A stretch of 64,000 nt of DNA from JACCZX01 sp963824935 (GCA_963824935.1 CAWGRF010000022.1:1-64000), one strand, 5' to 3'; positions 8,661 through 17,800 are shown, counted from the stretch's first letter. Notes: generated from the letters alone by a model not told the origin. Numbers and translations are program-made.

Positions 8661-10127
8661 CTAACCCCAGCTAAGCAGATTCAAAAACTCGCGCCGCGTC
8701 TTCGGCCCGTACGTAACAAACGCCGGATCCGGCCGCTCGCGATACTCCTCCCGTTGTAACGCAACCTTGTCCTGCCGCACGTGCTTCTTCACGACATCCG
8801 GCGCGATCGGATAAATCTTCAGCGCGTTAAGCCCGAAAATCTTCGCGCGCAGCGCAGGAGTGATCTCGGCATAGCCATGTTTGTCGCGCAACTCGGGTGC
8901 AATCTGGAACGTGCGGAATGCCTGTATCTGATCCTGCGGCGAGCCGTACCAGATCGAATCGGTGCCCCACAGCACGTTGTTCTCACCGCAGTATTTGACA
9001 AGCTTGCCGATCGTGTGCGCGGCGGTGTCGGGATCGCGCATCGCCATCCGCCAGGTAGAACCCAGCTCCCCGTAAACGTTGGATCCAGGTTTGACCCCGT
9101 TGCTGAGCAGGCTGGTGACCAGAGCGTCGATGCCATCGCTGCGCTTCGGGTCGTACGGCCCTTCGGCCTTGTTCGCCACGAAGCCCGAGTGGTAGATCAG
9201 GAAGTTGACGTCTGGATAGCGCTTTGCCACCCGGCCGATATCGACGCACGTCGAGTGCTCGTACGACTTCGGCCCGAATGCGAGTCCTTTATGAATGGCG
9301 ATATTGCGAACGCCAAGCTGACGCGCCTTTTCGATTAGCTTGATGCCCGGCTCGTCGTCCATGAAGAAGCCACCCACTCCGTCGGGCCCCCATTGCGTAT
9401 ACGTCTTCCACGCCGAGATCTTGTAGCGAGCGGCGAGCTCGTCCATCCCCTCGAGGTCTCCGCGCTGATTTGGATTGACGCGGCCGTGCAGCAACAGCCG
9501 GTGTGTGCCGTTCAACTGCTCGACGATCCGCGCGCTCGCTGCCGCTTCTTCTATCGTCAGCGGCTCGCCTTCGCGCGTCGACGGCACGAATGACAGCACC
9601 ATCAGATCGGTATCGGAGTCCATGAAAACATCCTTCACGAACTGGTCGGGCCCGATGCAGCGTAGATAGTCAAAATCGCCAGGGCCTTTGTGCGGCTTGC
9701 AACGGGCATCCGACGCAAAGCCCTGCATCGGCTTCGCGCCAGGCGGCAGGCGCTTTAACCACGCCCCGGTCGGATTAACAAAATGGCCTTGCACGTCGAA
9801 AATGAATTCGGTGCCATCAACCGACGAGCGCGCTAGTTGCACATCAAGGGCGGCTTCACGTTCGATCTGATAGAACCCGCCACGCGGCCCGCTCTTTGCG
9901 TACGCCTCGTTCATCGCGATCAGCGACGACGCCGCTCCGCACGCGGAGACCAGGAAGCTGCGGCGGTCGACGCCGAGCCGCTTGGCGTTGGTGGTCGCCG
10001 CATCGAACGCGCGCCGGCGCGCTTCGCGATGCACCGGCGCGAGCGGAATCGGCTCGTACTCACCATTGGTTGCCGTATCAAGCTTGATCGGTAGCCGTAA
10101 TCCTTCGGGGTCGTGTTCAAAGCGCAT
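8661..10127 (-). CDS. Amidohydrolase-family metal-dependent hydrolase with Tat-like motif
   Basis: 488 residues of the amidohydrolase_2 TIM-barrel superfamily (decarboxylases and hydrolases with one metal). Visible landmarks are FDVQGHFVNP as an early metal-binding strand, LLLHGRVNPN, IAIHKGLAFG, NFLIYHSGFV and VLWGTDSIWYG with the late catalytic Asp. AGGAGG precedes the ATG. A twin-arginine-like sequence DRRSFLVSACGAASS appears only at residues 54-68, after an unusually long N-terminal extension. It could be an exported protein with a long n-region, or the start could lie internally. The substrate is unknown. Confidence 0.75.
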   Translation of the reverse strand: MRFEHDPEGLRLPIKLDTATNGEYEPIPLAPVHREARRRAFDAATTNAKRLGVDRRSFLVSACGAASSLIAMNEAYAKSGPRGGFYQIEREAALDVQLARSSVDGTEFIFDVQGHFVNPTGAWLKRLPPGAKPMQGFASDARCKPHKGPGDFDYLRCIGPDQFVKDVFMDSDTDLMVLSFVPSTREGEPLTIEEAAASARIVEQLNGTHRLLLHGRVNPNQRGDLEGMDELAARYKISAWKTYTQWGPDGVGGFFMDDEPGIKLIEKARQLGVRNIAIHKGLAFGPKSYEHSTCVDIGRVAKRYPDVNFLIYHSGFVANKAEGPYDPKRSDGIDALVTSLLSNGVKPGSNVYGELGSTWRMAMRDPDTAAHTIGKLVKYCGENNVLWGTDSIWYGSPQDQIQAFRTFQIAPELRDKHGYAEITPALRAKIFGLNALKIYPIAPDVVKKHVRQDKVALQREEYRERPDPAFVTYGPKTRREFLNLLSWG

Positions 10128-10230
10128 CGGGACCTCCTGGCAGCAAGGCAGTTTTGATCATGAAGCCGCGTTCGCCCGCAATCGCCGGACGGCCCAGTGT
10201 CTGCGGCGCGTCAACGGCATAATCGTTCGC

Positions 10231-11616
10231 ATGGTACGTCTATCGCAACTGTCGTTGGTATCCCTGCGCGACCTGGTCATCAGTTTTGGCCCATTCGTGT
10301 TGGTCGCGCTGGGCCTGCTGTGGCTGGCGTATGCAATTCTCGATCCCACACCGCCGCGCACGGTAGTTCTGGCGACCGGTCCCGATTCGGGTGCTTACGC
10401 GGAGTTTGGCAAGCGCTACGCAGACGAGCTCGCCAGGTTTGGAATCAAAGTTGAACTGCGTAACACGGCAGGTGCGGCGGAGAATCTCCATCTGTTGCGA
10501 GATCCTTCGTCGGGGGTGGACATCGCCTTCGTGCAGACCGGCGCCGGCGACGCGATTTACGCCGTCGACGAGGAGGCGAGCCGCGAGGCGCTCGTTTCCC
10601 TTGGCAATCTGTTTTACGAGCCGGTGTGGGTCTTTTATCGGGCTGAAGCAGGCCGCCGCGTCGACCCGAGTGGAGCGCTCAACCAGTTGGCGCAGCTTTC
10701 TTCAATGCGGATCAACGTCGGCGCGGAGGGCAGCGGGGCGGCGAACTTGTTTTTCAAGCTGCTGAACCTGAACCGACTTGACCCCGCACAGATGAAACTC
10801 GACCGGCTGCCTCCGACACCCGCAGTGGTCGCGCTGCTGGCCGGCGAGCTGGACGCGTTGGTCTTTGTCTCTTCGCCGGAGTCACCCTTGGTGCGAATGC
10901 TTTTGCAGACCCCGGGTATCCAGCTGCTGCCGTTTGACCAGGCACAGGGATATGCGCGGCGCCTTCCATTCGTCAGCGCGGTGACGCTGCCGCCCGGAGT
11001 GATCGATCTTGCGCAGAACATTCCTCCGTACGAGGTGCGGCTGGTCGCTGCAAAGGCTGCACTGGTGGCGAATCAGCGCTTGCACCCGGCGCTCGTACAG
11101 CTTTTCGTGCAAGCGGCGCAACGCATCCACGGGACTACCTCGTGGTTCGGTCCGCTCGACGAATTTCCGAATGCGAGAGTCGCCGAGTTCCCGCTTGCGA
11201 AGGAGGCCGACCGCTTCTATCGCAATGGCCCGCCGTTTTTGCAGCGTTATCTTCCATTTTGGTTGGCGAATCTGATCGACCGTATGTGGGTCGTGCTGGT
11301 GTCGCTGATCGCGGTGCTGATTCCGTTATCGCGAATCGTGCCGCCCGCGTACGAATTCCGCATACGCTCGCGCGTGTTTCGCTGGTACCGGCGATTGCGG
11401 GAGATCGAAAACGCAGCGGCTGAGCCGAACGCGAAGGCGGAGCAGCTCTTGCGCGAACTCGACCAGCTCGACGCGAAAGTCGAGCGTATCAGCGTGCCGC
11501 TGTCGCACGCTGACGAGCTGTACGCGCTGCGCAGCCACATCGATCTGGTGCGCAAGCGCTTGCAAGGCGAGGGGTTGAGCGGAGAGTCTGTCTCCAGCGG
11601 CGCACAAGCCGCGTGA
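10231..11616 (+). CDS. TAXI-family TRAP transporter solute-binding protein, membrane-anchored
   Basis: 461 residues from the ATG at 10231. A longer upstream frame overlaps the divergent amidohydrolase and is not credible. One N-terminal helix (LVISFGPFVLVALGLLWL) leads into the TAXI domain: VVLATGPDSGAYAEFG, the ligand loop, and MRINVGAEGSGAANLF. A second helix, MWVVLVSLIAVLIPLS, lies near residue 350 and is followed by a cytoplasmic tail with charged, coiled-coil-like character. This two-helix form differs from soluble TAXI proteins and is usually encoded without its permease. No dctQM-type partner is adjacent. Confidence 0.85.
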   Translation: MVRLSQLSLVSLRDLVISFGPFVLVALGLLWLAYAILDPTPPRTVVLATGPDSGAYAEFGKRYADELARFGIKVELRNTAGAAENLHLLRDPSSGVDIAFVQTGAGDAIYAVDEEASREALVSLGNLFYEPVWVFYRAEAGRRVDPSGALNQLAQLSSMRINVGAEGSGAANLFFKLLNLNRLDPAQMKLDRLPPTPAVVALLAGELDALVFVSSPESPLVRMLLQTPGIQLLPFDQAQGYARRLPFVSAVTLPPGVIDLAQNIPPYEVRLVAAKAALVANQRLHPALVQLFVQAAQRIHGTTSWFGPLDEFPNARVAEFPLAKEADRFYRNGPPFLQRYLPFWLANLIDRMWVVLVSLIAVLIPLSRIVPPAYEFRIRSRVFRWYRRLREIENAAAEPNAKAEQLLRELDQLDAKVERISVPLSHADELYALRSHIDLVRKRLQGEGLSGESVSSGAQAA

Positions 11617-11638
11617 TCCAGCGCAACTCGTTCGGCAA

Positions 11639-12130
11639 TCAGCGCAGATCGGCCTTGCGGCGAATCGCCTCGACGCGCGCGCGGTTGGCTCCAAAATCCT
11701 TACGGCCGAGGCGTGATGCCGAACGCACGTGAATCACGCGCGCCGCGGGATCGAGCAGAAACTCGGCGTCATCGACAAATCGCAGCCAACGCGTCTCAAA
11801 CTGCACGGAGATGTAATCGGGATTGTTTTCGACGATGCGCGCGCCTGGCCATGCGGTCAGCACGTCGCGCAAGCGGTTCATCGCAAGGGCAGAGTCCTGC
11901 GTAAATGCAAGCGGCTCGATCGTCGCGTACTCGACCGCATAGTCTGCTTCAGGCCACAGCGCGGCCTGGCTGCTGACGCTGTTCTGCGTGCGCGACGGCG
12001 GCTTTAACTTACCTTCGCGCAAGCCGGGCTCGGTGGGTGCGCGGCCGGTCAGCAACCCAAACTGTCCGGCCGCGATCAAGAGCAGCGGCAGGATGATGAA
12101 GATAAACGCAAGGATCGCTAGCGCGCGCAT
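11639..12130 (-). CDS. DUF1499 family protein
   Basis: 163 residues starting MRALAILAFIF, with one N-terminal membrane helix and then the DUF1499 domain (NSVSSQA, WPGARIVENNPDYISVQFET, FVDDAEFLLDP, VRSASRLGRKDFGANRARVEAIR). The motif order is typical of the family, whose function is unknown. The ORF could extend upstream to 12220, but that would overlap the preceding gene. The chosen ATG leaves five bases after the FAD oxidoreductase stop. It is the last gene of the sigma factor/radical SAM cluster. Confidence 0.85.
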   Translation of the reverse strand: MRALAILAFIFIILPLLLIAAGQFGLLTGRAPTEPGLREGKLKPPSRTQNSVSSQAALWPEADYAVEYATIEPLAFTQDSALAMNRLRDVLTAWPGARIVENNPDYISVQFETRWLRFVDDAEFLLDPAARVIHVRSASRLGRKDFGANRARVEAIRRKADLR

Positions 12131-12135
12131 GTGTT

Positions 12136-13254
12136 CTAGGTTGCCGGTTCTCGATTCTCGGGCTGCTTGAACTTCGCAATGTAACCACGATCGATCCGGT
12201 CTTTCCAGTGCCAGACCCAACGGCCGCTGAACGCGAGCGGACCCCAGGAGGCAATCGCGCGCTTCGCGCCGACCGCCAGAAGATACAGTGCGCGGCGCTG
12301 CGGCCGATAGGCTCTAAGCGGAGTGCCACTGATCGCCGCCAGTAGATTGGCGGCCAGCTTCGGTCCCGCCCGCACCGCGTACACGCCCGACTTCGGGCGG
12401 CGCGCGTGCAGCATCGTTGCTGCGTCGCCGGCGGCAAATACAAAGTCGTGCGATGTCGACTGCAGCTTGTCGTTGATCGCGATAAAGCCGCTTTCGTCGG
12501 TCGCCAGCCCCGCATCGCGCGGCCACGATTCGGCGGCAGCGCCGGTCATCAGTAGCGTTTGATCGCTCGACAGGCGCTCGCCGTCACCGAGTACGACGGC
12601 GCGCGGTTCGACGCGTTCGGCCAGCGCCTCCACGAGCTGTACGCCTGAATCGCGCAGCGCCGCGTGCGCCAGCGCGCGGACGCGCGCGTTATGGCCCGGC
12701 AGAATCGGTTCATCGCCGGTGATCAATTGCACGTGCATCTTAGGAAGCCTGTACTTCGCTGCCAGCGCGATCTCGATACCGCCGGCCCCGGCGCCGATGA
12801 TCGTTAAGCAAAACGGCGCGCGCGATGACTGCGCGCGCGAAGAAATCTGCTGCCACTCCTCGATAAATCGCGTCAGCGGACGCAGCGGCAGCGTGTGCTC
12901 GCGGGCGCCGGAAATGCCGTCGATGTTGGGCGCCGGTCCGCTCGCGATCGACAACAGATCGAAATCGATCGCATCGCCGCCATCGGTGTGTGCCACGCGC
13001 CGCTGTAGATCGAGCGCAGTGACTCGCGCCGAGACCAGCCGTACATGCGCGGCGCGAAGCAGCGGTGCAAGAGGTATCGTCAATTCAGGAAGCTGATAGT
13101 GACCAGCGATCCAACCGGGCAGCATGCCGGTGTAGATCAGCTGGTCGGACGGTGTGACCAGCACGACGTCGACATTGTCAGGACGTTGTTTCGCAAGCGC
13201 GCGCAGTACAAAGACATGTGCCTGCCCGCCGCCAGCGAGCAGTAATCGCTTCAT
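12136..13254 (-). CDS. FAD-dependent pyridine nucleotide oxidoreductase, SelD-associated type
   Basis: 372 residues. The N-terminal dinucleotide-binding motif LLLAGGGQAHVFVLRAL with the following TPSDQLIYTGMLPGWIAGHY is the signature of the family often fused or adjacent to SelD (TIGR03169 type), related to type II NADH dehydrogenases. A second Rossmann motif, TIIGAGAGGIEIALA, lies near residue 160 and a FVFAAGDAATM FAD motif near 285. There is no redox-active CxxC. The ATG overlaps the DUF3047 stop by 4 bases, so translation is coupled. It probably passes electrons to a membrane quinone or to a cluster partner, which is inference. Confidence 0.85.
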   Translation of the reverse strand: MKRLLLAGGGQAHVFVLRALAKQRPDNVDVVLVTPSDQLIYTGMLPGWIAGHYQLPELTIPLAPLLRAAHVRLVSARVTALDLQRRVAHTDGGDAIDFDLLSIASGPAPNIDGISGAREHTLPLRPLTRFIEEWQQISSRAQSSRAPFCLTIIGAGAGGIEIALAAKYRLPKMHVQLITGDEPILPGHNARVRALAHAALRDSGVQLVEALAERVEPRAVVLGDGERLSSDQTLLMTGAAAESWPRDAGLATDESGFIAINDKLQSTSHDFVFAAGDAATMLHARRPKSGVYAVRAGPKLAANLLAAISGTPLRAYRPQRRALYLLAVGAKRAIASWGPLAFSGRWVWHWKDRIDRGYIAKFKQPENREPAT

Positions 13255-13988
13255 TCCGCACTCAGTGTTACGTCGCCGAAATAGGCCAGCGCGCTGCTAC
13301 CGGTGTCGTCCGCGTCGGTGGCGATCACAATCGCCAACGCCGGAGGCAGTCCGCCGCTCGCCTCGTTGCTGAACGCCCGTGCAAAGTCGGTCTTGAGGTC
13401 GCGCCGTTCATCGAACCATTCGCCTCGATCGCCCGCGGCAGCCGATCGCAACACGAGCATTCGCACGCGATCGGAGTACGCATTGGGCAGCCACGTACCG
13501 CGTGCGAGCGTGCGGTCCCACACGTAGCACAGCGTCGCGGCCGGCAGTTGCGGGTCAAACACGCGCCGCCACATCTCGATGTACAAACGGTCGCCGAACG
13601 ACAGCCGATTGAGCGGCAGATCGAACAGCACGCACACCTTCGCCGCGATGTCGTCACCACCTGTCGTCAAGAGGTCCGAGTTCGTAGGGAAGCGATCGAC
13701 GCGCCAGCTGAAGCGCAGCACCGGCGTTGCGCTCACATCGGCGCGTAACGGATGCAGTGCGTTGGCAGACGATGCTTCCGCTTCGGCCTTCACTACATTG
13801 CGCCCGTCGATCCGTTGCAGCGAATAGCGTGTCTGGCGTGTCGCTGTCGGGACTGGCGTCACGCGCCATGGCTCAGGCAGTGCCGTGCCCGATGCGGATG
13901 AAAACGGCGTTATCGTGGTGGCAACGGCATTGCTCATTGTGAGTGTTGTCAATGCGAGCGCAACGATCGATGACTTAGCGAGCATCAC
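13251..13988 (-). CDS. DUF3047 family exported protein
   Basis: 245 residues. The N-terminal signal peptide (SSIVALALTTLTMSNAVA) is followed by the DUF3047 domain: LRFSWRVDRFP, DDIAAKVCVLFDLP, LCYVWD and the ending AIVIATDADDTGSSALAYFGDVTLS. The family is periplasmic, beta-rich and of unknown function. It overlaps the glycosyltransferase by 14 bases upstream and the FAD oxidoreductase by 4 bases downstream, which shows one transcription unit. Its conserved aromatic residues suggest a carbohydrate or polymer ligand, but that is speculation. Confidence 0.85.
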   Translation of the reverse strand: MMLAKSSIVALALTTLTMSNAVATTITPFSSASGTALPEPWRVTPVPTATRQTRYSLQRIDGRNVVKAEAEASSANALHPLRADVSATPVLRFSWRVDRFPTNSDLLTTGGDDIAAKVCVLFDLPLNRLSFGDRLYIEMWRRVFDPQLPAATLCYVWDRTLARGTWLPNAYSDRVRMLVLRSAAAGDRGEWFDERRDLKTDFARAFSNEASGGLPPALAIVIATDADDTGSSALAYFGDVTLSAE

Positions 13989-14670
13989 GATAGTGCTGCG
14001 CCAGCGTGCTGGGATCTGTGCCGAGGAAGTAACCGAGCCGCAGCCGCCACATTAGAAAGATCGTGCGCCACACGCCGCGTTTTTCCCAGCGTCGTCCGGA
14101 GGTGATGACGCGGGCAGCGATCGCGACCGGGCGCGAATGCTTTTTCGCTCGGCGCGAGAAGTCGAGATCTTCCATCAATGGAATCGTTGCAAATCCGCCG
14201 AGCCCGAGAAACGCTGCGCGCGTAACGAAGATCGCCTGATCGCCGGTGCAGATGCCGGTGAGCCGCGAACGCCAGTTCATCATCGCGGTGACCACGCGCA
14301 GCATCGGCGAGCTGCCGCTAATGGACACGTCGAACCTGCCCCACGAGCGTCCGCTTGTCAGCAGCGCGTCTTCGATAAGACGATCGGCGTCTGCCGGTAA
14401 TTCGCTGTCGGCATGCAGAAATAGCAGCACATCGACGTCGTTGTGCTCGAGCGCGGCATGCGCGCCGGCATTCATCTGCATAGCGCGTCCGCGTTCCGAT
14501 TGCAGCACGTGGTCCGCGTGAATAAGCGCTTTCTGCGCTGTCGCGTCGCTGCTACCGCCGTCCACCACGACGACGAGCGCGCCGCGCGCCCGCAGCGGTG
14601 CGAGCCGCGCCAGCGTCGATTCGATTGCCGCGGCTTCATTAAGGACCGGAACTACGACAGCCAAGGACAC
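13975..14670 (-). CDS. Glycosyltransferase family 2, rSAM/selenodomain-associated transferase 2 type
   Basis: 231 residues with a GT-A fold. VVPVLNEAAAIEST and VVVVDGGSSDAT bind the nucleotide sugar, LLFLHADSELP supplies the metal-binding DxD-like aspartates, and GDQAIFVTRAAFLGLGGF and PLMEDLDFSRRAKK are acceptor and catalytic motifs. This pattern fits the family named rSAM/selenodomain-associated transferase 2 (TIGR04283). The GTG start at 14670 replaces any ATG. The donor sugar and acceptor are unknown. It follows DUF547 after a 68-base gap holding a 15-base palindrome. Confidence 0.88.
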   Translation of the reverse strand: MSLAVVVPVLNEAAAIESTLARLAPLRARGALVVVVDGGSSDATAQKALIHADHVLQSERGRAMQMNAGAHAALEHNDVDVLLFLHADSELPADADRLIEDALLTSGRSWGRFDVSISGSSPMLRVVTAMMNWRSRLTGICTGDQAIFVTRAAFLGLGGFATIPLMEDLDFSRRAKKHSRPVAIAARVITSGRRWEKRGVWRTIFLMWRLRLGYFLGTDPSTLAQHYRDAR

Positions 14671-14688
14671 GGACTAGTCAGAATAATT

Positions 14689-14703
14689 CGGGGTCTGACC
14701 CCG
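14689..14703. repeat. REP-like palindrome CGGGGTCTGACCCCG
   Basis: A near-perfect palindrome with 7-bp arms and one central base, in the only sizeable gap (14671-14738) inside the ten-gene cluster. An AT-rich run with TTTTTTC follows at about 14713-14719. GGGGTCAGACCCC-type palindromes are, from memory, dispersed repeats in proteobacterial genomes. It might instead be an internal terminator or mRNA-stabilising hairpin. Confidence 0.6.
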
Positions 14704-14738
14704 ATTTTCGGATTTTTTCGTATTGCGGAGTGCAGACG

Positions 14739-15573
14739 TTAGCGCACGTCGTTCAGCGACCAGTCGTATTCGAGAAACCGCACTGGAACCTCGCGCGTGC
14801 GCAGTTGTGCGCGATCAGCCGCAGCGTCGGCGAGCTGGTCGGCGTACTTGGCCACCACGTCGTTGACTCGACGAATACCCCTTGTGACCCTTTTCAAAAT
14901 CCTTGCCGTACCAATCGAAGATGCGCGAGAGCTCGACGGCTTTTGCCTGCTCGTTATAGCGATTGCGCGACCGATCCGACATAAAACGCTGCATCAGATC
15001 ATCGAGTTGCGCGTCGAGCCGTTCCGCGGTGAACGCGCGATTCCACAGCATCGGGCAACCGATCGACGCACAGTTGACGGCGACGTGCACCCTCGGATCA
15101 TCAAACGCGCCGGGCGCACGCATCGTTTCGTGCTCGATGCCGTCAAGATGTTGCTGCTTGCCGAGCAACGTGAAGAAACGGTCCTTCCACGGGTTGCCGA
15201 ACACGGTGCCGAAGTCGCGGATCGACTTCAGGTTCGGATACCGGGTCAAGACCTTCTCGATCGTGAAAGCGTTGTACGCGTTGGCTAGGAACGCGTACTG
15301 CTGTGCCTTGCTCCAGCTCGCGTATTGCGCAGGCGTAACGTCCGATAGCGATTGCAGATACGCCGCTAGCGCCGCGCGATCCTGTGCGAAGCCTTTGTAG
15401 TTGACCTGGCTGGCGCGGCTTTCGTTAATCAGCCGCACGTGTTTGCGTAGCAGCGCGTCCCATGCGGCGTGCGTGTGATCGAACGCCGCTTGTCCGAGCG
15501 CGCCAAACGAAAACGCCACCACGCCAAACGGCAGCGCCATCGCACGCAGCAACAACCTACGCCTTGGCTGCAT
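14739..15573 (-). CDS. DUF547 family exported protein (frameshifted near C-terminus)
   Basis: About 278 residues with a signal peptide (LLLRAMALPFGVVAFSFGALGQA), then DUF547: NYKGFAQDRAALAAYL, FLANAYNAFTIEKVL, the cysteine motif VHVAVNCASIGCPML and NRYNEQ. The fold resembles cysteine-peptidase or transglutaminase-like proteins, with the conserved Cys and Asn-Cys-Ala-Ser as landmarks. An extra base near 14887 breaks the frame. The true ending (VRFLEYDWSLNDVR) is readable to the TAA at 14739-14741. The ATG at 15573 overlaps the upstream flavoprotein stop by 17 bases. Its role is unknown, and it is a recurrent neighbour of VTT and radical SAM genes. Confidence 0.85.
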
Positions 15574-17800
15574 GCATTCCTTCGTGTGCGTCATCCGAAT
15601 ACGCACGGCGCTTGTTGCCGTTCATTGCGATCAGCGCGTGCAGCACCGCGCCCAGGCCGCCGGCCCCACGCTGCCATGCCTGAAACGCCGTGAGCACCTT
15701 CCATTGGCCCTGAGTGACGGTCGAGCGCTTCCATGCGCCTGCGGCGTACTTGTTCGCCTCGACCAGCGTTGGATAGATGTGAATCGTGCCCAGAATCTTG
15801 TTGAGTCCGAGATTCTGTTTCATGGCCAGCACATATTCCGCGATCAAATCACCCGCGTGCTCGCCAACGATCGTTACGCCGAGAATCTTGTCGCTGCCCG
15901 GTACCGTCAGTACCTTGACGAAGCCATCGGCTTCGCCGTCGGCGATCGCACGGTCCAGATCATCGATGCCGTAAACCGTCACGGTGTACGCGATTTTCTT
16001 TTCCTGCGCTTCCTGCTCATTCAAGCCGACGCGAGCGACTTCGGGATCGGTAAACGTTGACCATGGAATCACGCGGTAATCGGCTTTGAACTTGCGAAAG
16101 GTTCCGAACAGCGCATTGACTGCTGCGTACCACGCCTGATGCGACGCGGTGTGTGTAAATTGGTACGGGCCGGCCACATCACCGCACGCGTAGATATTCG
16201 GATACAGCGTTTGCAGATAGTCGTCGGTTTCGACGGTCTTCTGCTTGGTCACGTTGATGCCGAGCTCTTCGAGGCCATAGCCCGCCGTGTTTGCAATGCG
16301 CCCAACCGCGACCAGCAGCTGGTCGAACTCGATCGCGACTTGTGTGCCTTCGTGTTCGGCGATCAGCTTGCGTATACCGCCGTGAACCTCAAAGCGCACC
16401 GCCTTGTGGCCGAGCCTGACATCGATGCCTTCGGCGCGAAAGCGCTCAAGCACGCGCTGCGCAACTTCCGGGTCTTCGCGCACCATCAAGCGCGGCAGCA
16501 TCTCGATCTGCGTGACCTTGCTGCCGAGCCGAGCGAATGCCTGTGTCAGTTCGCAGCCGATCGGCCCGCCGCCGAGCACCACCAGCCGCTGCGGCAGCTC
16601 ACGCAGACCCCACACGGTGTCCGACGTCAGATAGCCCACCTGGTCGACACCCGGAATCGGCGGCACAAACGGGCGCGCGCCGGCCGCAATGGCGATCGCC
16701 TTGGTCGCCAGTGTCCTCGGCCCGGCAGAGGTCTGCACTTCCACCGTCCATGGTGTCGTGATCTTCGCTGCGCCCGTGATGCATTCGACACCGAGAGCGC
16801 TATAGCGCTCGACCGAATCGTGCGGCTCCACCTGTTTGATAACGCGCGACACGCGCTCCATGACGTCCGCAAAGCTGAACTTCGCGCTTGCTTGATCGAT
16901 GCCGAATTCGCGCGAGCGCGCGATATGCGACAGCAACTTCGCCGAGCGAATCAGCGCCTTCGATGGAACGCACCCGGTGTTCAGACAGTCGCCGCCCATC
17001 TTGTGCTTTTCGATCAGCGCGACCTTGGCCTTGGTCGCGGCGGCGATATATGCAGAGACCAGCCCGGCCGAGCCGGCGCCGATCACGACCAGGTTGTAGT
17101 CGTACGAACGCGGCCGTCGATCGTTCCACTTCGCATAGACCTTGCGCGCCTTGATGGCGTCGAGCACCTTCTTTGCTATCAGCGGGAATATGCCAAGCAG
17201 CGCGAATGCAATAAGCAAACCCGCAGAGATGCGGAACTCACCGAGCTTGGTGCCCGCGTAGACGTAGACGATCGTGCCCGCCAGCATGCCGACCTGACTT
17301 ACCCAGTAGAACGTCCAGGTGCGAATCTTCGTCAGGCCCATTACGAGATTGACGACGAAGAATGGGAACAGCGGAACGAGCCGCAGCGCAAAGAGGTAAA
17401 ACGCGCCTTCTTTTTCGACGCCGGCATTGACCGGCGCGAGGCGATCGCCGAATTTCATCTGCACCCAGTCGCGCAGCAGCAAGCGCGACGCCAGGAAGGC
17501 GAGCGTGGCGCCGATCGCGGATGCAAACGAAACGAGAACGGTGCCGACAACGAGGCCGAAGATGGCGCCGCCGACCAATGTCATGATCGCCGCGCCCGGC
17601 AGCGACAGCGCAGCCATTGCGATGTACGCAAGCAGGTAGATCGCGGCGGTCTGCCAGGGGTGCTCGGCGTTGTACGCGTCGATCTTCGCGCGCTGCTGCT
17701 GGAAGAATTCGAGCGATAGGTACTGCTTGAGGTCGAAGACAAAAAATGCAGCAATGGCTGCGACCAATACAAGCACGATTAACAGGCGTTTCTTGTCCAC
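15557..17800 (-). CDS. Fusion: VTT (TVP38/TMEM64, DedA-like) membrane domain + mercuric-reductase-like flavoprotein
   Basis: 747 residues from the GTG at 17800. Residues 1-215 hold an N-terminal helix and a VTT/DedA-superfamily domain (SLPGAAIMTLVGGAIFG near 66-82, LRLVPLFPFFVVNLVMG near 139-155). Residues 233 to the end are a complete class I pyridine-nucleotide disulfide oxidoreductase: FAD motif VVIGAGSAG, redox-active cysteines C272 and C277 in GGDCLNTGCVPSK, NAD motif VVLGGGPIGCE, FAD motif YACGDVAGPYQ and the dimer-interface TIHIYPTLVE. It lacks the C-terminal Cys pair of true MerA. The flavoprotein is therefore tethered to the inner membrane on its cytoplasmic face. The frame is intact. 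Confidence 0.92.
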   Translation of the reverse strand: MDKKRLLIVLVLVAAIAAFFVFDLKQYLSLEFFQQQRAKIDAYNAEHPWQTAAIYLLAYIAMAALSLPGAAIMTLVGGAIFGLVVGTVLVSFASAIGATLAFLASRLLLRDWVQMKFGDRLAPVNAGVEKEGAFYLFALRLVPLFPFFVVNLVMGLTKIRTWTFYWVSQVGMLAGTIVYVYAGTKLGEFRISAGLLIAFALLGIFPLIAKKVLDAIKARKVYAKWNDRRPRSYDYNLVVIGAGSAGLVSAYIAAATKAKVALIEKHKMGGDCLNTGCVPSKALIRSAKLLSHIARSREFGIDQASAKFSFADVMERVSRVIKQVEPHDSVERYSALGVECITGAAKITTPWTVEVQTSAGPRTLATKAIAIAAGARPFVPPIPGVDQVGYLTSDTVWGLRELPQRLVVLGGGPIGCELTQAFARLGSKVTQIEMLPRLMVREDPEVAQRVLERFRAEGIDVRLGHKAVRFEVHGGIRKLIAEHEGTQVAIEFDQLLVAVGRIANTAGYGLEELGINVTKQKTVETDDYLQTLYPNIYACGDVAGPYQFTHTASHQAWYAAVNALFGTFRKFKADYRVIPWSTFTDPEVARVGLNEQEAQEKKIAYTVTVYGIDDLDRAIADGEADGFVKVLTVPGSDKILGVTIVGEHAGDLIAEYVLAMKQNLGLNKILGTIHIYPTLVEANKYAAGAWKRSTVTQGQWKVLTAFQAWQRGAGGLGAVLHALIAMNGNKRRAYSDDAHEGMHAAKA

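Noticed and set aside
8661..11616. Amidohydrolase and TAXI protein as one operon
   Set aside because: They are divergently transcribed with a gap of about 100 bases, so only a shared promoter region is possible.
16139..17719. 526-codon open frame on the plus strand
   Set aside because: It is antisense to the intact VTT-flavoprotein gene, rich in Arg/His/Asp as GC-rich shadows are, and has no recognisable domain.
15557..17800. True mercuric reductase and mer operon
   Set aside because: There is no MerR, MerT or MerP gene, no N-terminal heavy-metal domain and no C-terminal Cys pair; the flavoprotein is fused to a VTT domain instead.
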